Shown: piece by piece, positions 10,390 to 22,305 of the stretch | How positions within the stretch are numbered: position 1 is the first letter of the stretch | Layout: each line of letters starts with the position of its first letter | NCBI GenBank assembly: GCA_024663395.1 | Contig: JANFAH010000007.1 | Coordinates: forward strand, 2,170,001 to 2,234,000 | Direction: 5' to 3' | Length of the DNA stretch: 64,000 nucleotides | From: Pisolithus tinctorius | Taxonomy: Eukaryota > Basidiomycota > Agaricomycetes > Boletales > Pisolithaceae | Program-made: the position numbers and the translations under genes | Notes under the pieces: generated by a model | What the model was told of the DNA's origin: nothing | Seen by the model: only the letters and a program-made list of their open reading frames with translations | Database searches by the model: none

Positions 10390-12631
10390 AGCCACTTACC
10401 AGTTTGGTTGCCTCATCCTTGTATTTCTATATGTATAGATTAGTAGGCACATACCCCATACTAGATAATCAAAACTTACTGCCTTTTGGTCTGCAGACAA
10501 TGTGTCATAATATGAGTTGAATTCTTCTAGTGAGCTGCCAATTTGCTTCTGGTAGCGATGCATGCAAAGAGTTCTGGCAGAATATTTCATTAATTAACGG
10601 TAATGCATCCTAAAGGTGCTACTTACCTTGCACTTTTGTTTGATGGAGGATGCCATGTCTTCTTCATCACTCCCTTCGGTTGTGGTGCTTGTCCAAGCCC
10701 TGTCTGCATAGAGGCTTGTGCTGTGATTGCACTTGCTTCTGTGCCTGGAGTAATTGTTAGCCCAGTTCCATAAAAGCAGACGGTCTACCTGTATTATCTT
10801 CATGTTCTCTGTTGATGCTGTCATTCGATCCAGATGCTGGAGTGACACCTTTGTCTAGCATCGTGTTTTGCTGTGGGGGACTGTTGTCAACAACAGATGG
10901 TGTGCAGGACACCGATAATCTGCAACAATGTTAGTAAGCATATAGTAATGAATGTACACTTACAGCGGGTTCTTGATTAAGGATGCTGGAGGAGGTATGC
11001 TTGCATCGCCCTGGTCAACTGTATTTCCAACTAGCCCGAGAGACATGCCTAAGGAAAATTAGTAGTACCATAACCTTCCACATGCACCCTCACCTGGAGC
11101 ATGCACGTCCTTGCCTGTGCTTAATGGAGGCATGTCTGATGCTGTGGGTTTGCCTACAAAAAAAAATAGTAGCTTCACAGACCTGTACATGTGCTCTTGG
11201 CTGGAGCGTGCATGTTGTTGCTTGTGCTCAGTGGAGGCATGTCCAATGCTGTGGGCTCACCTACAAAAAATTAGTAGTGCCAAAATTGTATATATGCAGT
11301 CTTGCCTGGTGCATGAGCATTTTCATTGTTGGGTGTAGGGACATCCTCATCATTAGTCCAATTGAAGGTAAGCAGCGATGAGTTGGAATGAGTAGTCGGA
11401 GATGGCTCATTCAGCGTGTCGATCTGCGGACTGTCACTAGCACTACCATCGCCCTCAGTCAGCGATTGAGACCCAAGAGGAAGTTTTGGCCATTTGGGTG
11501 TTGGTGATACCGCATTCTCTGCCATTTCAGTCTTCATCTTGTGCTTAGCAAAGCTGGCAACTTTCTCATCTGACCTGTTAGTGAACCAAGTCTGCTTAAA
11601 GGATGAGTAGTGTTTCTTTGCAAGCATATCACTCTTCCAGTGGTCTGCACATAAGTTGAGTTCTGGAAAAGACTGCATGATCTCAAGGTGGAATGCCTTC
11701 TTGAGCATCAACAGCATCGAGGACCAAGTTGTCTGAGCATCAATGAGTCCATATTTACAGAACTCATGCCAGATACTTCACATTGCCTGGAGGATGTTAG
11801 TGATCCTTGCAGCTGGAAGCACTTCCCCATTCTTGTCCTCAAGAAACGATGTCTGCGAGTTAGCACCTTGTCCTTCTGGAGTCATGCACCACCTTTTCCA
11901 GTCTTCCTTGGTCCAGCAATGAGTCTTGGCATAATCTGCATGGTCGAGCTGAGGGGGAGAGTCCATATTTAAAAGCATTGGGGCACTGATAGGGGGTGAT
12001 TGTAGTGCGCTCTTGATAGCACCATCTGCTGACATAGTACTTGTATCTGACTTGTCGACATACAACCATGCGACCAATGTATTATATGCATTCCTGTAAT
12101 TGAAGTACCATCATTACTCTGAAGACATCTTTAACTCAACTTACTGCATAGTGTTTCATTCTACCTTGAGTGAAGCATTCTCAGTTTGAAGTTTGTTGAT
12201 CATGTCTTTAAGGCACTGGATTTCTACCTGCATATATGTGCAGTAAATATTATTCATTGGGCACAAAAAGTAAGACGATCACTTATGCTTGATGACATCT
12301 CTGAGATGCCTTGGTTGAACATCAGGGTATTATTGGCCTGAATCTGTAAAAGATGTGATGAGAGTGATTATGTACATGGATCCAGTTGTGCCTGGTATGC
12401 AGGTCCATGCGACATATGCATATGCTGATTAGCGCCCCATGACGAGGTATTGGATGCTAGACTTGGAGTCTGGCTATTGCTACAGGTAAAATAATTGTTG
12501 CTTGGAGAATTAAACAGGTCTTCTAGGGATCCTGAGTGAAACAGACATGAATTTTGGCCATCTGGAACCAGCGGTGGGAACAATGGACAGGCGGAGGACA
12601 TGGTGGGCAGAGGGAACGATCTGTTTGACAT
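10390..12631 (-). pseudogene. Accessory gene A of the CACTA-like element, multi-exon, one stop
   Basis: A minus-strand gene starting at ATG 12631 (MSNRSFPLPTMSSACPLFPP). A low-complexity Ser/Asn/Pro-rich N-terminus is followed by a short leucine-zipper-like coiled coil (IQCLKDMINKLQTENASLK, about 12235-12175), then a conserved-looking core (about 12077-11380) with CWTKEDWKRW, FLEDKNGEVLP and FPELNLCADHWKSD. A TGA at 11778-11780 breaks the core. After 11330 come short repeated exons ending HAPG, then further exons toward 10390 (RTLCMHRYQKQIGSSLEEF); the 3' end is uncertain. I recognise the core as a hypothetical family that accompanies transposons in Agaricomycetes, possibly DNA-binding, but have no assigned function. 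It is divergent from gene B, 70 bp away. Confidence 0.6.
11060..11330 (-). repeat. Duplicated exon-intron modules in gene A
   Basis: On the minus strand, modules of about 100 bp each hold a short exon ending in or near HAPG (for example PTASDMPPLSTGKDVHAPG and PTALDMPPLSTSNNMHAP) followed by a short intron with GT..TTTTTGTAG ends. A third, diverged HAPG ends the exon at about 11310. Exon and intron are copied together. Confidence 0.6.
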
Positions 12632-12701
12632 TGTTTGTCACTTCACGCTAAGATTTCTCTAAGTCCAAATTCCCAGCATATATGCTACTTGCACATTGAC
12701 A
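12632..12701. promoter_or_regulatory. 70-bp divergent promoter between accessory genes A and B
   Basis: The start codons of gene A (12631, minus) and gene B (12702, plus) are only 70 bp apart, so both must use this short AT-rich interval, including the word CAGCATATATGCTAC. A shared bidirectional promoter is inferred from the spacing. Confidence 0.45.
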
Positions 12702-12827
12702 ATGTCCAACCCAAGCAACAATGCAACTGTCAAAGTTCTGGAAAACATTATCATACTCGAGGTTGAGAATATACTGGAAGGATGGCCAGCATACGTGATC
12801 AATTTTACTCCAGAAGACACCAGTCCA

Positions 12828-13006
12828 TTTTGGAGGACGATGAGCTGCAGGATTGTCAAGTCTATAGAGAGGAATATACTCAGACTTCAGGTTGGTTGAA
12901 GCTGAGGTGCAGTAAGGAAAAAATAAACTGCTAAGTGTCCGCTTTTGGATTACATAATGCTGTGCTCGGTGAACCACAACTAAGGTAAAAGTGATAAACT
13001 CCAACA
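12828..13006 (-). repeat. Copia-1 3' LTR
   Basis: 179 bp, apparently identical to 17638-17816. On the minus strand it follows the purine tract. Target duplication GTCCA lies just outside at 12823-12827. Confidence 0.93.
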
Positions 13007-13026
13007 CACCCCTTCAACAAGTATAG

Positions 13027-16000
13027 TCAAGAAGGAATTAAAAGAAAAATAATACCCATAGCTTCAGAGAAATGAACATGCTTCTCCCTAGACACACCCT
13101 TAGTCAGCACGGCAGCCACCTGGTCATTGGTAGACACATAGTTGATGACTACTTCTCCAGAATCCACCTTCTCTCATATGAAGTGATGATGGATCGCAAT
13201 ATGTTTCGTGCAGTTGTGGAACATTGCATTTCGAGCCAGTGAGATAGCAGATTGATTGTCAATGAGGAGGGGAGTGGGTTCATGTGACGACACAGTCTCG
13301 AGTTCGAGGACTAGGGTATGAATCCAGATAGCTTCCTTTGTGGCAGTGCATGCAGCCATGTACTCAGCTTCTGTACTCGAGAGAGCAACAGATGATTGCT
13401 TTTTCGATGACCAGCTAACAGCTCCACCAGAAAGGATGAAAGTATAGCCAGTAACAGAGCAGCAGTCATTGATATCCACTGCCCAATCTGCATCTACATA
13501 CCCAATCATGCGTGCATTTGAGTCTCGCTTATAGGTAAGACAGACATCAGGGGTGTGTCACAGATACCGAAAAATGCGCTTTAGCACAGTAGTGTGTTCA
13601 TGCCCAGGGCATGCAGCATGACAGCTCAACATGCCTACAGTAAAGGCAAGGTCAGGCCTCGTTGCTAGCATTGCATACATAAGGGCTCTGAGAGTGCCCT
13701 GGTATGACTTGGTGTTGGCCTCTGGAATGTCTAGTTTTTTGAGCTTTAGGTTAGGCTCGATGGGGGTCGCAACAGCTCGCCCCTCATTCATTCCAAAGTG
13801 CTCGAGAATATTCTTGACATATCTCTTCTGTGAGAGCTGTATGATACCTTTATCACAGTCGCAAAGTATCTCCATTCCCAAAATCCAACGTGCCTCCCCC
13901 AGATCTTTCATCTTGTACTCCTGTGAGAGCTGAGCCTTGATGTGCTCAATAGTCATGCGGCACTTTGAGAGTATTAGCTTGTCATCTACATAGACAGCAA
14001 CAACAATTAGTATGCCATTCTCGACTTTGAAGAAGAGGCTATGGTCGGCCTGGCTTCGAGTGAAGCCCAGGGATTCGAAAACAGTCTGAAGACAAGAGTA
14101 CCATGACTTGGGGCCTGTTTAAGGCCATAGAGCACTCGTAGCAGCTGCCAGACTTTGTTGCTGTCAGGAGGAAAGCCCGGAGGGGGGCGAAGGTATATTT
14201 CTTCATCTAATAGTCCATTTAGGAATGTGGATTTAACATCCATCTGATGAATTTCGAGATAATACTTAGTGGCAAGCGCCAGGAGTATGTGGATGGTTGC
14301 GAACTTGGTGATGGGTGCAAACATCTTGGTGTAGTCAATCCCATGAACCTGTGTAAAGCCTTTGGCTACCAAACGAGCCTTGTACCTCTCAATTTCACCG
14401 GTTGGCCCTCGCTTGATCTTGTAGACCCATTTCGAGTCAATCAGTTTATGGCCAGGAGGCAGGGCAACTTCCTCATACAGTCTGATGGACTTAAAGGTCT
14501 GTAATTCATCAATCATCGCAGCATACCACTGATCTGCATTGGTGCATCGCATCGCATTGTTGAACGAGTGAGGTTCATTGTCATGTGTTGTGGATGCTTT
14601 GTAAGCCACTTCCTCATTCGTCTCAGCCACCTCAGCCTCGCTGTTGCCACGCGCATGCTCTCACTCTCGGGTGACTTCGTCAATGGGGCTTCCACCCTCA
14701 CTCTCTGCACCTGAACCCTCCAGCGCCTCAAGCCATTGACTAGGTAAGGTTGTCCTGTCATAGGAATTGACGAAAAAACAATAATCATCGTCTCTAGGTG
14801 GCGCTTTTCATGTTCTGGTGGACCTGTGGGTCTCTTGAGGCGGAATTGGAGTTGGATAGGGCTGTGGGGTGTCACTTTATGCATGGTAGGTTTCGGCGTC
14901 ATCCTAGCTCGCTTTACTGATGGTTTTGAGGCCGTTTCAAGCGCTTTTTTAGGACTCTGGCCACTTCCTGGCATGTTACCCTCCAAGTGCTGTGGGGAAT
15001 GATCTACCATTGATCCTGAGTGATCAGGTGCGTTGTTTGACTCAATTTCGACCTCATGGACGACGTCTTCACTCTCTCCCTCACTAGACTCAAGATCCCC
15101 ATCATCAGACTCCATGTGAGCACGGTCTTCCATGCCCGAAGCCCTGAAGGTATCCAGGTGCAATGTATTGCCCTTTTGGGCATTCCCTCTTATGTCCGCT
15201 GGTTTACTAACCACAGTTGCAGGATCTTCTTCTATCCAGATGTGATCTAGGCCCACCGCTGTGCTTCCCTCATCAAACACTACTCCCAGGATTCGAAGAC
15301 ACGACCAGTGGGCTGGTGTAAGCATAGGTATGCTTTCTTCTCCACAAAGCCCAGATGAATGCATTCTAAGGACTTTGCATCTAGCTTCTTTCTTTTTTCC
15401 TCGGGTATATGTACATGTGTGGTGCAGCCAAAGGTTTGGATATGGGCCAGCAATGGCTTAATCCCTGTAAAGGCTTCATATGGCATGACATCCTCGGAGA
15501 TAGCATGGGTTGGTGATTGGTTGATTAGGTAGGCCGCATACTGGATAGCATCCCCCAATATTTATTTGGCAGTCCAGCATCTTTTAGCATCACCTGCGCA
15601 CTTTCAACAAGTGTGCAGTTCATCCACTCAGCAATGCCATTCTCCTGTGGGGTATAGGCATTCATCTTCTTGTGGTGGACCCCTTTCGACTTGAGGTAGG
15701 CCTTGAACTCATCTGAGCTATACTCCCCACCTCCATCACTCTGAAAATAATTTGCTTTTTTGCCAGTCTCGACTTCAGCTCGAGTGAGGTAGTCTTTCAC
15801 TGAGGGGAAGACTTCGTCCTTGGATTTTATTAGTTTAACCACAAGGTGGTGTGAGTGAGCATCAATGAAGGTTACGAAGTAGCAGTGTCCAGTTCAGGCT
15901 GTAGTCTCCATGAGGCCACATACATCAGAGTATGTCCAGTAGAGTACTGTTGGGCTTTCAACATTTGACTTGACAGGTATCATCTTATGGTGTTGCTTCC

Positions 16001-17564
16001 CTTCAAGGCAAGGTTGGCATACTGAGTTTGAGTCCTCAGTGCTGGTAAGCTCCATGCCTTCAACCATTCCTGCTTTAACCAGTTTAAGCACAGATTTTAT
16101 ATTTGCATGCCCAAGTCGTCAATGCCACAAGTCAAGTGTGGCTACAGACTTTGGTGCTGCAGCTGCGAGTGCCGGGAAGGTAAGAGTAGGGTCAAGTAGT
16201 GGAGATGGTCCTTGTACAACAAGTGCTCCATGACTCAGAGAGTGAGTCCTTGCTGCAAGGATGTAGAGTGAGCCTTGGCGATGACCCACACCTACAGTGT
16301 CTGTACTGTCGGTGATTGAGCATGTTCCACCCATGAAGGTGACCTGGACGTTTCTAGTGGCAAGGTATGCCACCAAGAGGAGGTTTGCGCTGAGGTCTGG
16401 AACGAAATAGACCTTCTGTAGTAGGATTCTACTGGTCTTCCCATTTGGGAGATCCATACGAAGTTCGATCTGTCCAATGGCAGTAGCAGGAATTGTGCTT
16501 CCATTTCCAACGATTACAGGCTGCAGGGGTGAGAGCATCTTCAGCAAAGTGAACCATTTCTGCTGACAGCACATATTCACAGAGGCACCGGAGTCAATGA
16601 CCCAGTGTGTGTGTAGATTCTCACCATTGTCAGTGGCCATGAAGAGATGTAGAGCGCTGTCTTCAGCAGGTGAGATGCACATGACTTTAGCAACAAGTTT
16701 GTCCTCCTTAGGCTTATCCTTTTCAGCCTGTGACGGGGACTTGGCTGCCTCATCAGCCTTCTTCTTGTAGCAGTCATCTTCGACATGGTTCGTCTTCTTG
16801 CAATAGCCACAAGCCTTTTTCTTTTTCTTGTCATTCCTCTTTCCCTTTTTGTTAGGTGTCTTTGTTACAAGGGCAGTTTGTGCCAAAGAGGTGTGGCAAG
16901 ACTTCTCTTCTATCAAGACTTGGGAAATGACAGAGTCCAGAGTTAGTTTCTCATTGGATGACATGAGTATAGTGCGAAGGGTTGAGTATGAGGTTGGAAG
17001 GGAGATGACCATGGCTATGGCAACAAGAGAGTCTTCAAGGGGCTGTCCAAGAGACTTTAGGATTGTTGCCTTCTGCCACATGGCATTAAGCTGCGTCTCC
17101 ATTGAGACATCATCTGCTAGGGTACCACGAAATAGTTCACTGATAAGGTAGGCTATCGTTTGTTTCCCTTTGCCTTCATAGCGCTTGCATAGCTTTTTCC
17201 AGACTTCTGCTGCCATTGTGGCATGCAGAACACCACTAAGTGGGTCATCCTTTAGAGTAAGCATGATTTGAGCCCTTGCTTCTTTATCCTTGTAGTGCCA
17301 GTCTGCACACGCAACTGGATCAGCTGCTACATCAGGTGCCTTCAACTTTCCTTCTACGAGCTCCCAGAGTCCACGGACATCTAGGATCATCATAATTCAG
17401 TACTTCCATGTCTGGAAGTTTGAACCATTGTCTTTGAGGGATGGTATGTCATAGAGTCAACTGGAGGCTTGAGTAGCTTTACCTGAAGGTGTAGTAGAGG
17501 TTACTGTTGAGGCGGAGACTGGAACCTTTGAGGGACCGGAAGTGGATGCTGATGGACCAGACAT
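13027..17564 (-). pseudogene. gag-pol: Copia-1 gag-pol polyprotein, broken
   Basis: The polyprotein starts at ATG 17564 (MSGPSASTSGPSKVP). Gag (to about 16800) ends in a CCHC knuckle (CGYCKKTNHVEDDC). Protease follows (WVIDSGASVNM, about 16595), then integrase (RLGHANIKSVLKL; SDGGGEYSSDEF; YTPQENGIAEWMN), RT (WVYKIKRGPTGEIERYKARLVAKGF in two parts; VAVYVDDKLIL about 13985) and RNase H (GYVDADWA, SSTEAEYMA), ending near 13027. Six in-frame TGA stops occur (17457, 17397, 16119, 15894, 13558, 13174) and four frame changes (about 15550, in a G run; 15285; 14740; 14105). Most TGA codons stand where Arg is expected (LWH-stop-RLGH is the exception in reading, with the Arg pair halved). It cannot make a full protein. 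Confidence 0.88.
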
Positions 17565-17625
17565 AGTAGACACTTTGTACCAGACTTGACATGTTCAATT
17601 TTCCTAGGATTAGAACTCGCAAGTG

Positions 17626-17637
17626 GGGCTCATAACC
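17626..17637 (-). promoter_or_regulatory. Copia-1 primer binding site, half-tRNA(iMet) type
   Basis: Directly inside the 5' LTR the plus strand reads GGGCTCATAACC, the anticodon arm of initiator tRNA-Met (CAT anticodon in its loop). The element RNA carries the complement, GGTTATGAGCCC. Drosophila copia uses a 5' half of tRNA-iMet cut in the anticodon loop in the same way. The match continues loosely (AGAACTCGCAAGTG) toward the D arm. Confidence 0.75.
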
Positions 17638-17816
17638 TTTTGGAGGACGATGAGCTGCAGGATTGTCAAGTCTATAGAGAGGAATATACTCAGACTTCAG
17701 GTTGGTTGAAGCTGAGGTGCAGTAAGGAAAAAATAAACTGCTAAGTGTCCGCTTTTGGATTACATAATGCTGTGCTCGGTGAACCACAACTAAGGTAAAA
17801 GTGATAAACTCCAACA
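17638..17816 (-). repeat. Copia-1 5' LTR
   Basis: 179 bp, apparently identical to 12828-13006; followed on the plus strand by GTCCA at 17817-17821. Confidence 0.93.
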
Positions 17817-18627
17817 GTCCACACGTATGGATCATTACACTGTCTTGTTTGTTGCCTCACTGCTGCTCTACAGAAAATCATCTTACATCTCAAGAACCCA
17901 TCAAAGTCTGTCATGATAGACTTGGACGATGAAAACAGTGATCCTGAAGGTCCTCCAAATGAATATAGAAAGTCACACACCACACATATACTCACCTTTT
18001 TGACTGAGACACAGTGAAGTTGACAACTAATTGCAAAGCAAGCATTATGGTCCCAAAGCCATGGTAAGTTAGATCACACACACTTTCTCTACTTTATGTT
18101 TTCAGCAACAATCTGGCACCTTATGAAAGTCCCGAGGAGTCTTCTGATGATGGCGATGAGATATCTTCTGATGATGAGGAGGTCCCCCCTACCACCGTCA
18201 ATGCGATCCCAGTCCATCTCTGTGGGGTCCCAAAGGATACCATCCCCATGAAGTGCAAGAACAAATTTGACCCAAACTGGCCCCCTTGTAGGCCTCATGC
18301 ATTCAAGGTGATCTTGCCAAACAGCTCAATCATGTCATATGAAGCATTCATGATGTTCTCAGCAGCAGTCAAGCATAAGGAAGATACCTGCCACGGTCCA
18401 GAAGGGGAGAAGGAAAACCAACATGCTGTTAAGAATTGACAGTTTTGGCTGCCCAGTGTCTTTTATTGTATGTAATTAACTGTGGACATATGCTTCTCTT
18501 CTTGCTCGGTGTTGTGTGTAGCTCATGTATTTATATCATGTGCAATGCAAGTGTATTTTGAATGTTAACATGAAAACTTTACAAAGTTGTATGAAGTCTA
18601 GCAAAGCAATGTAAGTCATATGTAGGC

Positions 18628-21600
18628 CTACTCATCGTCATTTTCCTCCAAGCCGAAATGCACAATCTCCATGCCTGTCTTCTCAACTAAGAAATACCTA
18701 TCCTCTGTGACTCCATGTACCACAGGACGGTGGGGAACCATTGCAACAACTGACTGAACTGCTGAGATTTTGATAACCTGTAAACTGGCTTTGCCAAGTT
18801 TCATGCAGGACGCCAGGACACCATGAGATTGCTCAAGTAGGAAAGGATGGGGATGAGAGTATAGTGTGACAAGAGCGATATCGTCAAACTGGAAGTGATG
18901 TGGGCCATCAAGATCTTCATCGTCATTGTCATTGTCAGAGAGGTTGTCTGTGACAACCAGCCTGGCAAAGTATCGCACTTCTGCAATACAGATTACACCA
19001 TTAAGAGTGACCTGTATTGCATCATAAGCAACTGGATGAAAATTGAAAAATCCATGCACCTTCACATTGCAGGCCATGCAAATATCTTCTGGTGCCTTCT
19101 GCAGCTCTTGAAATTCAGATCTGGCAATCTGGCCATTGGGCAACTGAAGGCATGCCCAATGCTGTACCTTAGGTGTTTGGGGCAGTCTGAGATATGCTGC
19201 AATGACTCTTGCCTCTTCTCCTTGAAGTATAATTGGTTTTCTGTCACATTTGGCAAGAAGGACAAAGCTGTTGCAAAGATCAGTGGATGCACGTGGGTTT
19301 TTATTCTTGGGGGGGTCAAGATGTGGGATCATGGCCTTCAAAGCATTCACTTGACAGCGCCAGATGCCCTGTTGTGCAAGGTTGGAGAAAGGATCAGATG
19401 GCTGATGAATCTCTTGGCCAAGATTGCCAATTGTCCTCTCCATGGTCCACTGAGAGGAACAAATTGGCAAGCCAACATGTGCCACTTTGGAAGTGAGATG
19501 GCAAGTAAGGTGGACACATGGACGGATAATTGGGATGCAGTCAACGCACCACTGATAAAATATCTGTTCAAACTCAGGTTCCCATTCATTGAGGAGTTGA
19601 CAGGCAAGCTGTAGTTGCACAGGGGTGATACTGTATTGGGACATGATGCGAAGTCCAGCAACAAATTTACAGAAGTTTCTCCAAGGGATTTCGGGTAACA
19701 CATTGTAAAGTAGGGCTGGGCATAAACCATATATCCAGGTGATGTATTCAGTTGCCTTGTACCAGGAGTTCGAGTGCAAACTTGGGTCACGAGGTGCAAT
19801 GTCAAACGAACCAGGTAGATACATTTTACATGCAGCAACAGCATGACCATGGGCTTCCCAAGTAGCATTGTCCTTGAGGACAGCCCAGGTCCAAGTGCTT
19901 CAATTGTTGCTCATAGCACAGTCAAAGGTGCCACACCAGAGATCGAGCCAGAGTGCAGCCATGTTTGCACTGCTCAAGTGCATCATTTTGGATGAGAAGA
20001 CTTCTGGAATCCCTTGGATGAGCTCTGGCTGGAAGCCAAGCAAGATACTTGGACCCACAATGCCAGTCTCAAGGCACCATCCTTCATACATACTCTGCAT
20101 CTGCGAACCGAGGAGATATTTTAATTGTTCAGTATACCTCTGTGAATTGCCTGGCCCAATATTGCGAATATCAATGTTGGGATGGTCACATCCTGCTAAA
20201 TCATAGTTATCTGGCTTGAGTAGGACTGGGTAATACTGAGATGCACCAGGTTTACAACGACCTTTCATTGGGCAAAGCATTCGACAACCATTTTTTCCTT
20301 GATGGCCAACAAAGTTACTTAATGTTAGCAGTCCTAGCCCATCAGCACATGCAAGAAACAAGAAGAGATGCGAAGTAAAGTTGCGATCTTGTGAGGCATC
20401 CCAGATATGAAGTCCCTCACGCTGCACAGCAGACAGGTGATGTAAGCCTGGAAAAAGGAACGAGTCAATGATTTTTGGCTTTTTGGGGCCAGGGATAATC
20501 ACACCTGGAAGGACATGTTTCTTCTTGTAACAGTTGTTGGGGGAAAGCTCTAGGATGATCCATATATAGATCCAACAATCAGATTCTTTGCTGTCATATA
20601 ACTGCGTGCCATCAATTGAAATCATAAGAAGGGTGTCATCTCGCTGGATCCTGTTGTTGGCCACTGCGTCCAGGTAGGAATAGCCACAAAACACGTCATC
20701 ATAAGTATCAACCAGGCCATCATTCTTCTGGAGCTCCTGGAATATCTGTTGAGTTCGTTTGTGCCGGTAGCGCATCTTCTGAGCACTCTCAGGATGTTGC
20801 CAGAGTGACTGAAGTTGTGGTGTGATTGGGATTGTATGGAAAATGGCACAAGGATGCTTGATCCTGCCATTGCTTCTGTGGAGCTTGACTTGGTCATAGT
20901 GCGGCTCAGAGCATTCTGGGCATATCTCGAGGTTGGACAGAGGACCTACATATGTGGCACAAGAGTTGATACACATATGATTGGCTACAGAAGTGACGCC
21001 GCTGAGATTGGCAAGGAGACGTTTCATTTGGTGGAAGCTTGGGAGCCCTACATCAGGGAAACACTTCTGAATAGCCTGGCGAATCTTCTCATATGTACTT
21101 TCAGAAGAGTGTTCTAGGGCAATGAACATGGAAAGTGCAAGTTCGGTGTACTGGTCATCTACTCGGAGGGGTTCTTTAGGTGGGTTGCGAAGTCGGTCAA
21201 GGTCTTCTCCCATGAGAGCAACGCCATCGTCAAGTGATACATATTTCGGATTGCTTGGATGAAGGCCATACTCCACTGGAGTTTGGGCAAGCGTGCCATG
21301 TCTGCAAGCTCATCCAGGTTGAGGCCAGACAGAGGGTTGGGGGTTGTTGGAGGTGGTCAGTTGTTGTTGGGTGGATCTGCTTGCTGGTTGTTGTCAACTG
21401 GGTCTGCTGGTGGGCCGATGCCAACTGGAGTTGCTGATTGGTTGTCATCAGGTGGATCTGCTGGTGGGCTGCTGTCAACTGGATCTGCTGACCAGTCATC
21501 ACTAACTGGATCTGCTGGCCGGCCTTTGTTGGCTGGGTCTACTAGGTAATAATTAATACATTAACATGGCTGCATCCCATTCTCTTGATCCACAAAGCTA

Positions 21601-22063
21601 TGATTGCTGCCAGTGTCCAGATGATCACCAGCATCTAAAGCTGCTGCTTCACATGGTTGTGATTGTGCTGTTGGGCCATCTCGCTCAGATTTACATTGTA
21701 CAGTGCATTGCTGACATACCTTCAGTGGAATCCTCTCTGGGTATCTAGGTAATCCCTGTAACTAGAATAAGTGCTATAAGCCAAGTATCCTTACCGGTGA
21801 TCCACGTGGACGCTTTGCAGCAGCAGTTTCACTGGGAATGTTCCCATCTGCCTGCCTCTTAGAAGAGCTGGTAGATGAACCAGCTGCAGTGTGAAGAAAC
21901 TCGCAAAAAGCATTGATCTCGAAGCCAGCCATATTGTATCAATCTCGTCTGCCTCCGCCTCACACAGGTGGTGGCACCAGGTATTCAGTGTGTTAAGTTG
22001 GTGGTATGAACCCTTGCAATACTTCCAGCAAACACACCAGAGTTGAGATGGGTCTGGCACCAT
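18628..22063 (-). pseudogene. tnp2: Tnp2-family transposase (CACTA/CMC), broken
   Basis: The minus-strand gene likely starts at 22063 with a Cys-rich segment (MVPDPSQLWCVCWKYCKG) typical of basidiomycete Tnp2 N-termini, followed by a KRPRGSP basic stretch and a splice near 21795. A Pro/Asp-rich repeat linker (ADPPDDN, ADPVDNN; about 21550-21370) contains a TGA near 21360. The core follows: SCATYVGPLSNLEICPEC, MISIDGTQLYDSKESDCWIY, LPGVIIPGPKKPKIIDSFLF, FVGHQGKNGCRMLCP, then TMERTIGNLGQEIHQPSDPF and the C-terminal domain to TAG at 18628. The Asp of SIDGTQLYD lies in the catalytic-core region. A frame change near 21245 separates LPKLQWSMAFIQAIRN from VSLDDGVALMG, and TGA at 19900-19902 replaces an expected Arg. 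It mobilises the element in intact copies by cut-and-paste. Confidence 0.88.
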
Positions 22064-22305
22064 GGCTGTAGTGTGAGGAGGCCGGTATGATGATGTCTTA
22101 CAGTGGATTTAGCAGCTTGTACACATTGACTGAATCATGTAGCATGGAATGGATTGCATTGTACAGAATAGTGCAATGGCGAAGTCATTGAAATGCGATT
22201 GAACAATATCAAATGCTATGTGTAACTAGGGACACTGTAGTCACATAGTCATGCATACCAATACATACAAATCATAGTTGCTCCATAGATGGGGCCAGGT
22301 CTAGC
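22064..22305. other. Right subterminal region of the CACTA-like element
   Basis: There is no gene; this is the upstream side of the transposase gene. CATAG/CTATG words recur (about 22210-22290), with CCATAGATGGGG as a direct match to the word near the left end at about 9863. Confidence 0.45.

Larger units (their letters stand above)
12828..17816 (-). mobile_element. Ty1/copia element Copia-1, complete with LTRs, minus orientation
   Basis: Two 179-bp LTRs (12828-13006 and 17638-17816) look identical by eye and are flanked by the 5-bp duplication GTCCA (12823-12827, 17817-17821). In the element's own sense the LTR runs TGTTGGAG...CTCCAAAA, so its 3' edge is not the usual CA. The order gag-protease-integrase-RT-RNase H is Ty1/copia type (Pseudoviridae). 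The purine tract GAAGGGGTG precedes the 3' LTR. The coding part is heavily damaged in spite of the identical LTRs. Confidence 0.93.
12702..18439 (+). pseudogene. Accessory gene B, split by the copia insertion
   Basis: Outside the insertion the gene reads through four exons: 12702-12827 joined to 17822-17824, then 17874-17949, 18015-18063 and 18106-18439 (TGA), about 195 aa, with introns of 42-65 bp. It begins MSNPSNNATVKVLENIIILE, has an acidic Ser/Asp run (SPEESSDDGDEISSDDEEVP) before the last third and ends KENQHAVKN. No domain is recognised. The copia element sits in the first exon, three bases before its donor site, and duplicated GTCCA. Apart from that the frame is intact, which suggests the insertion is what inactivated it. 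Its 3' end converges on the transposase gene 188 bp away. Confidence 0.65.
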
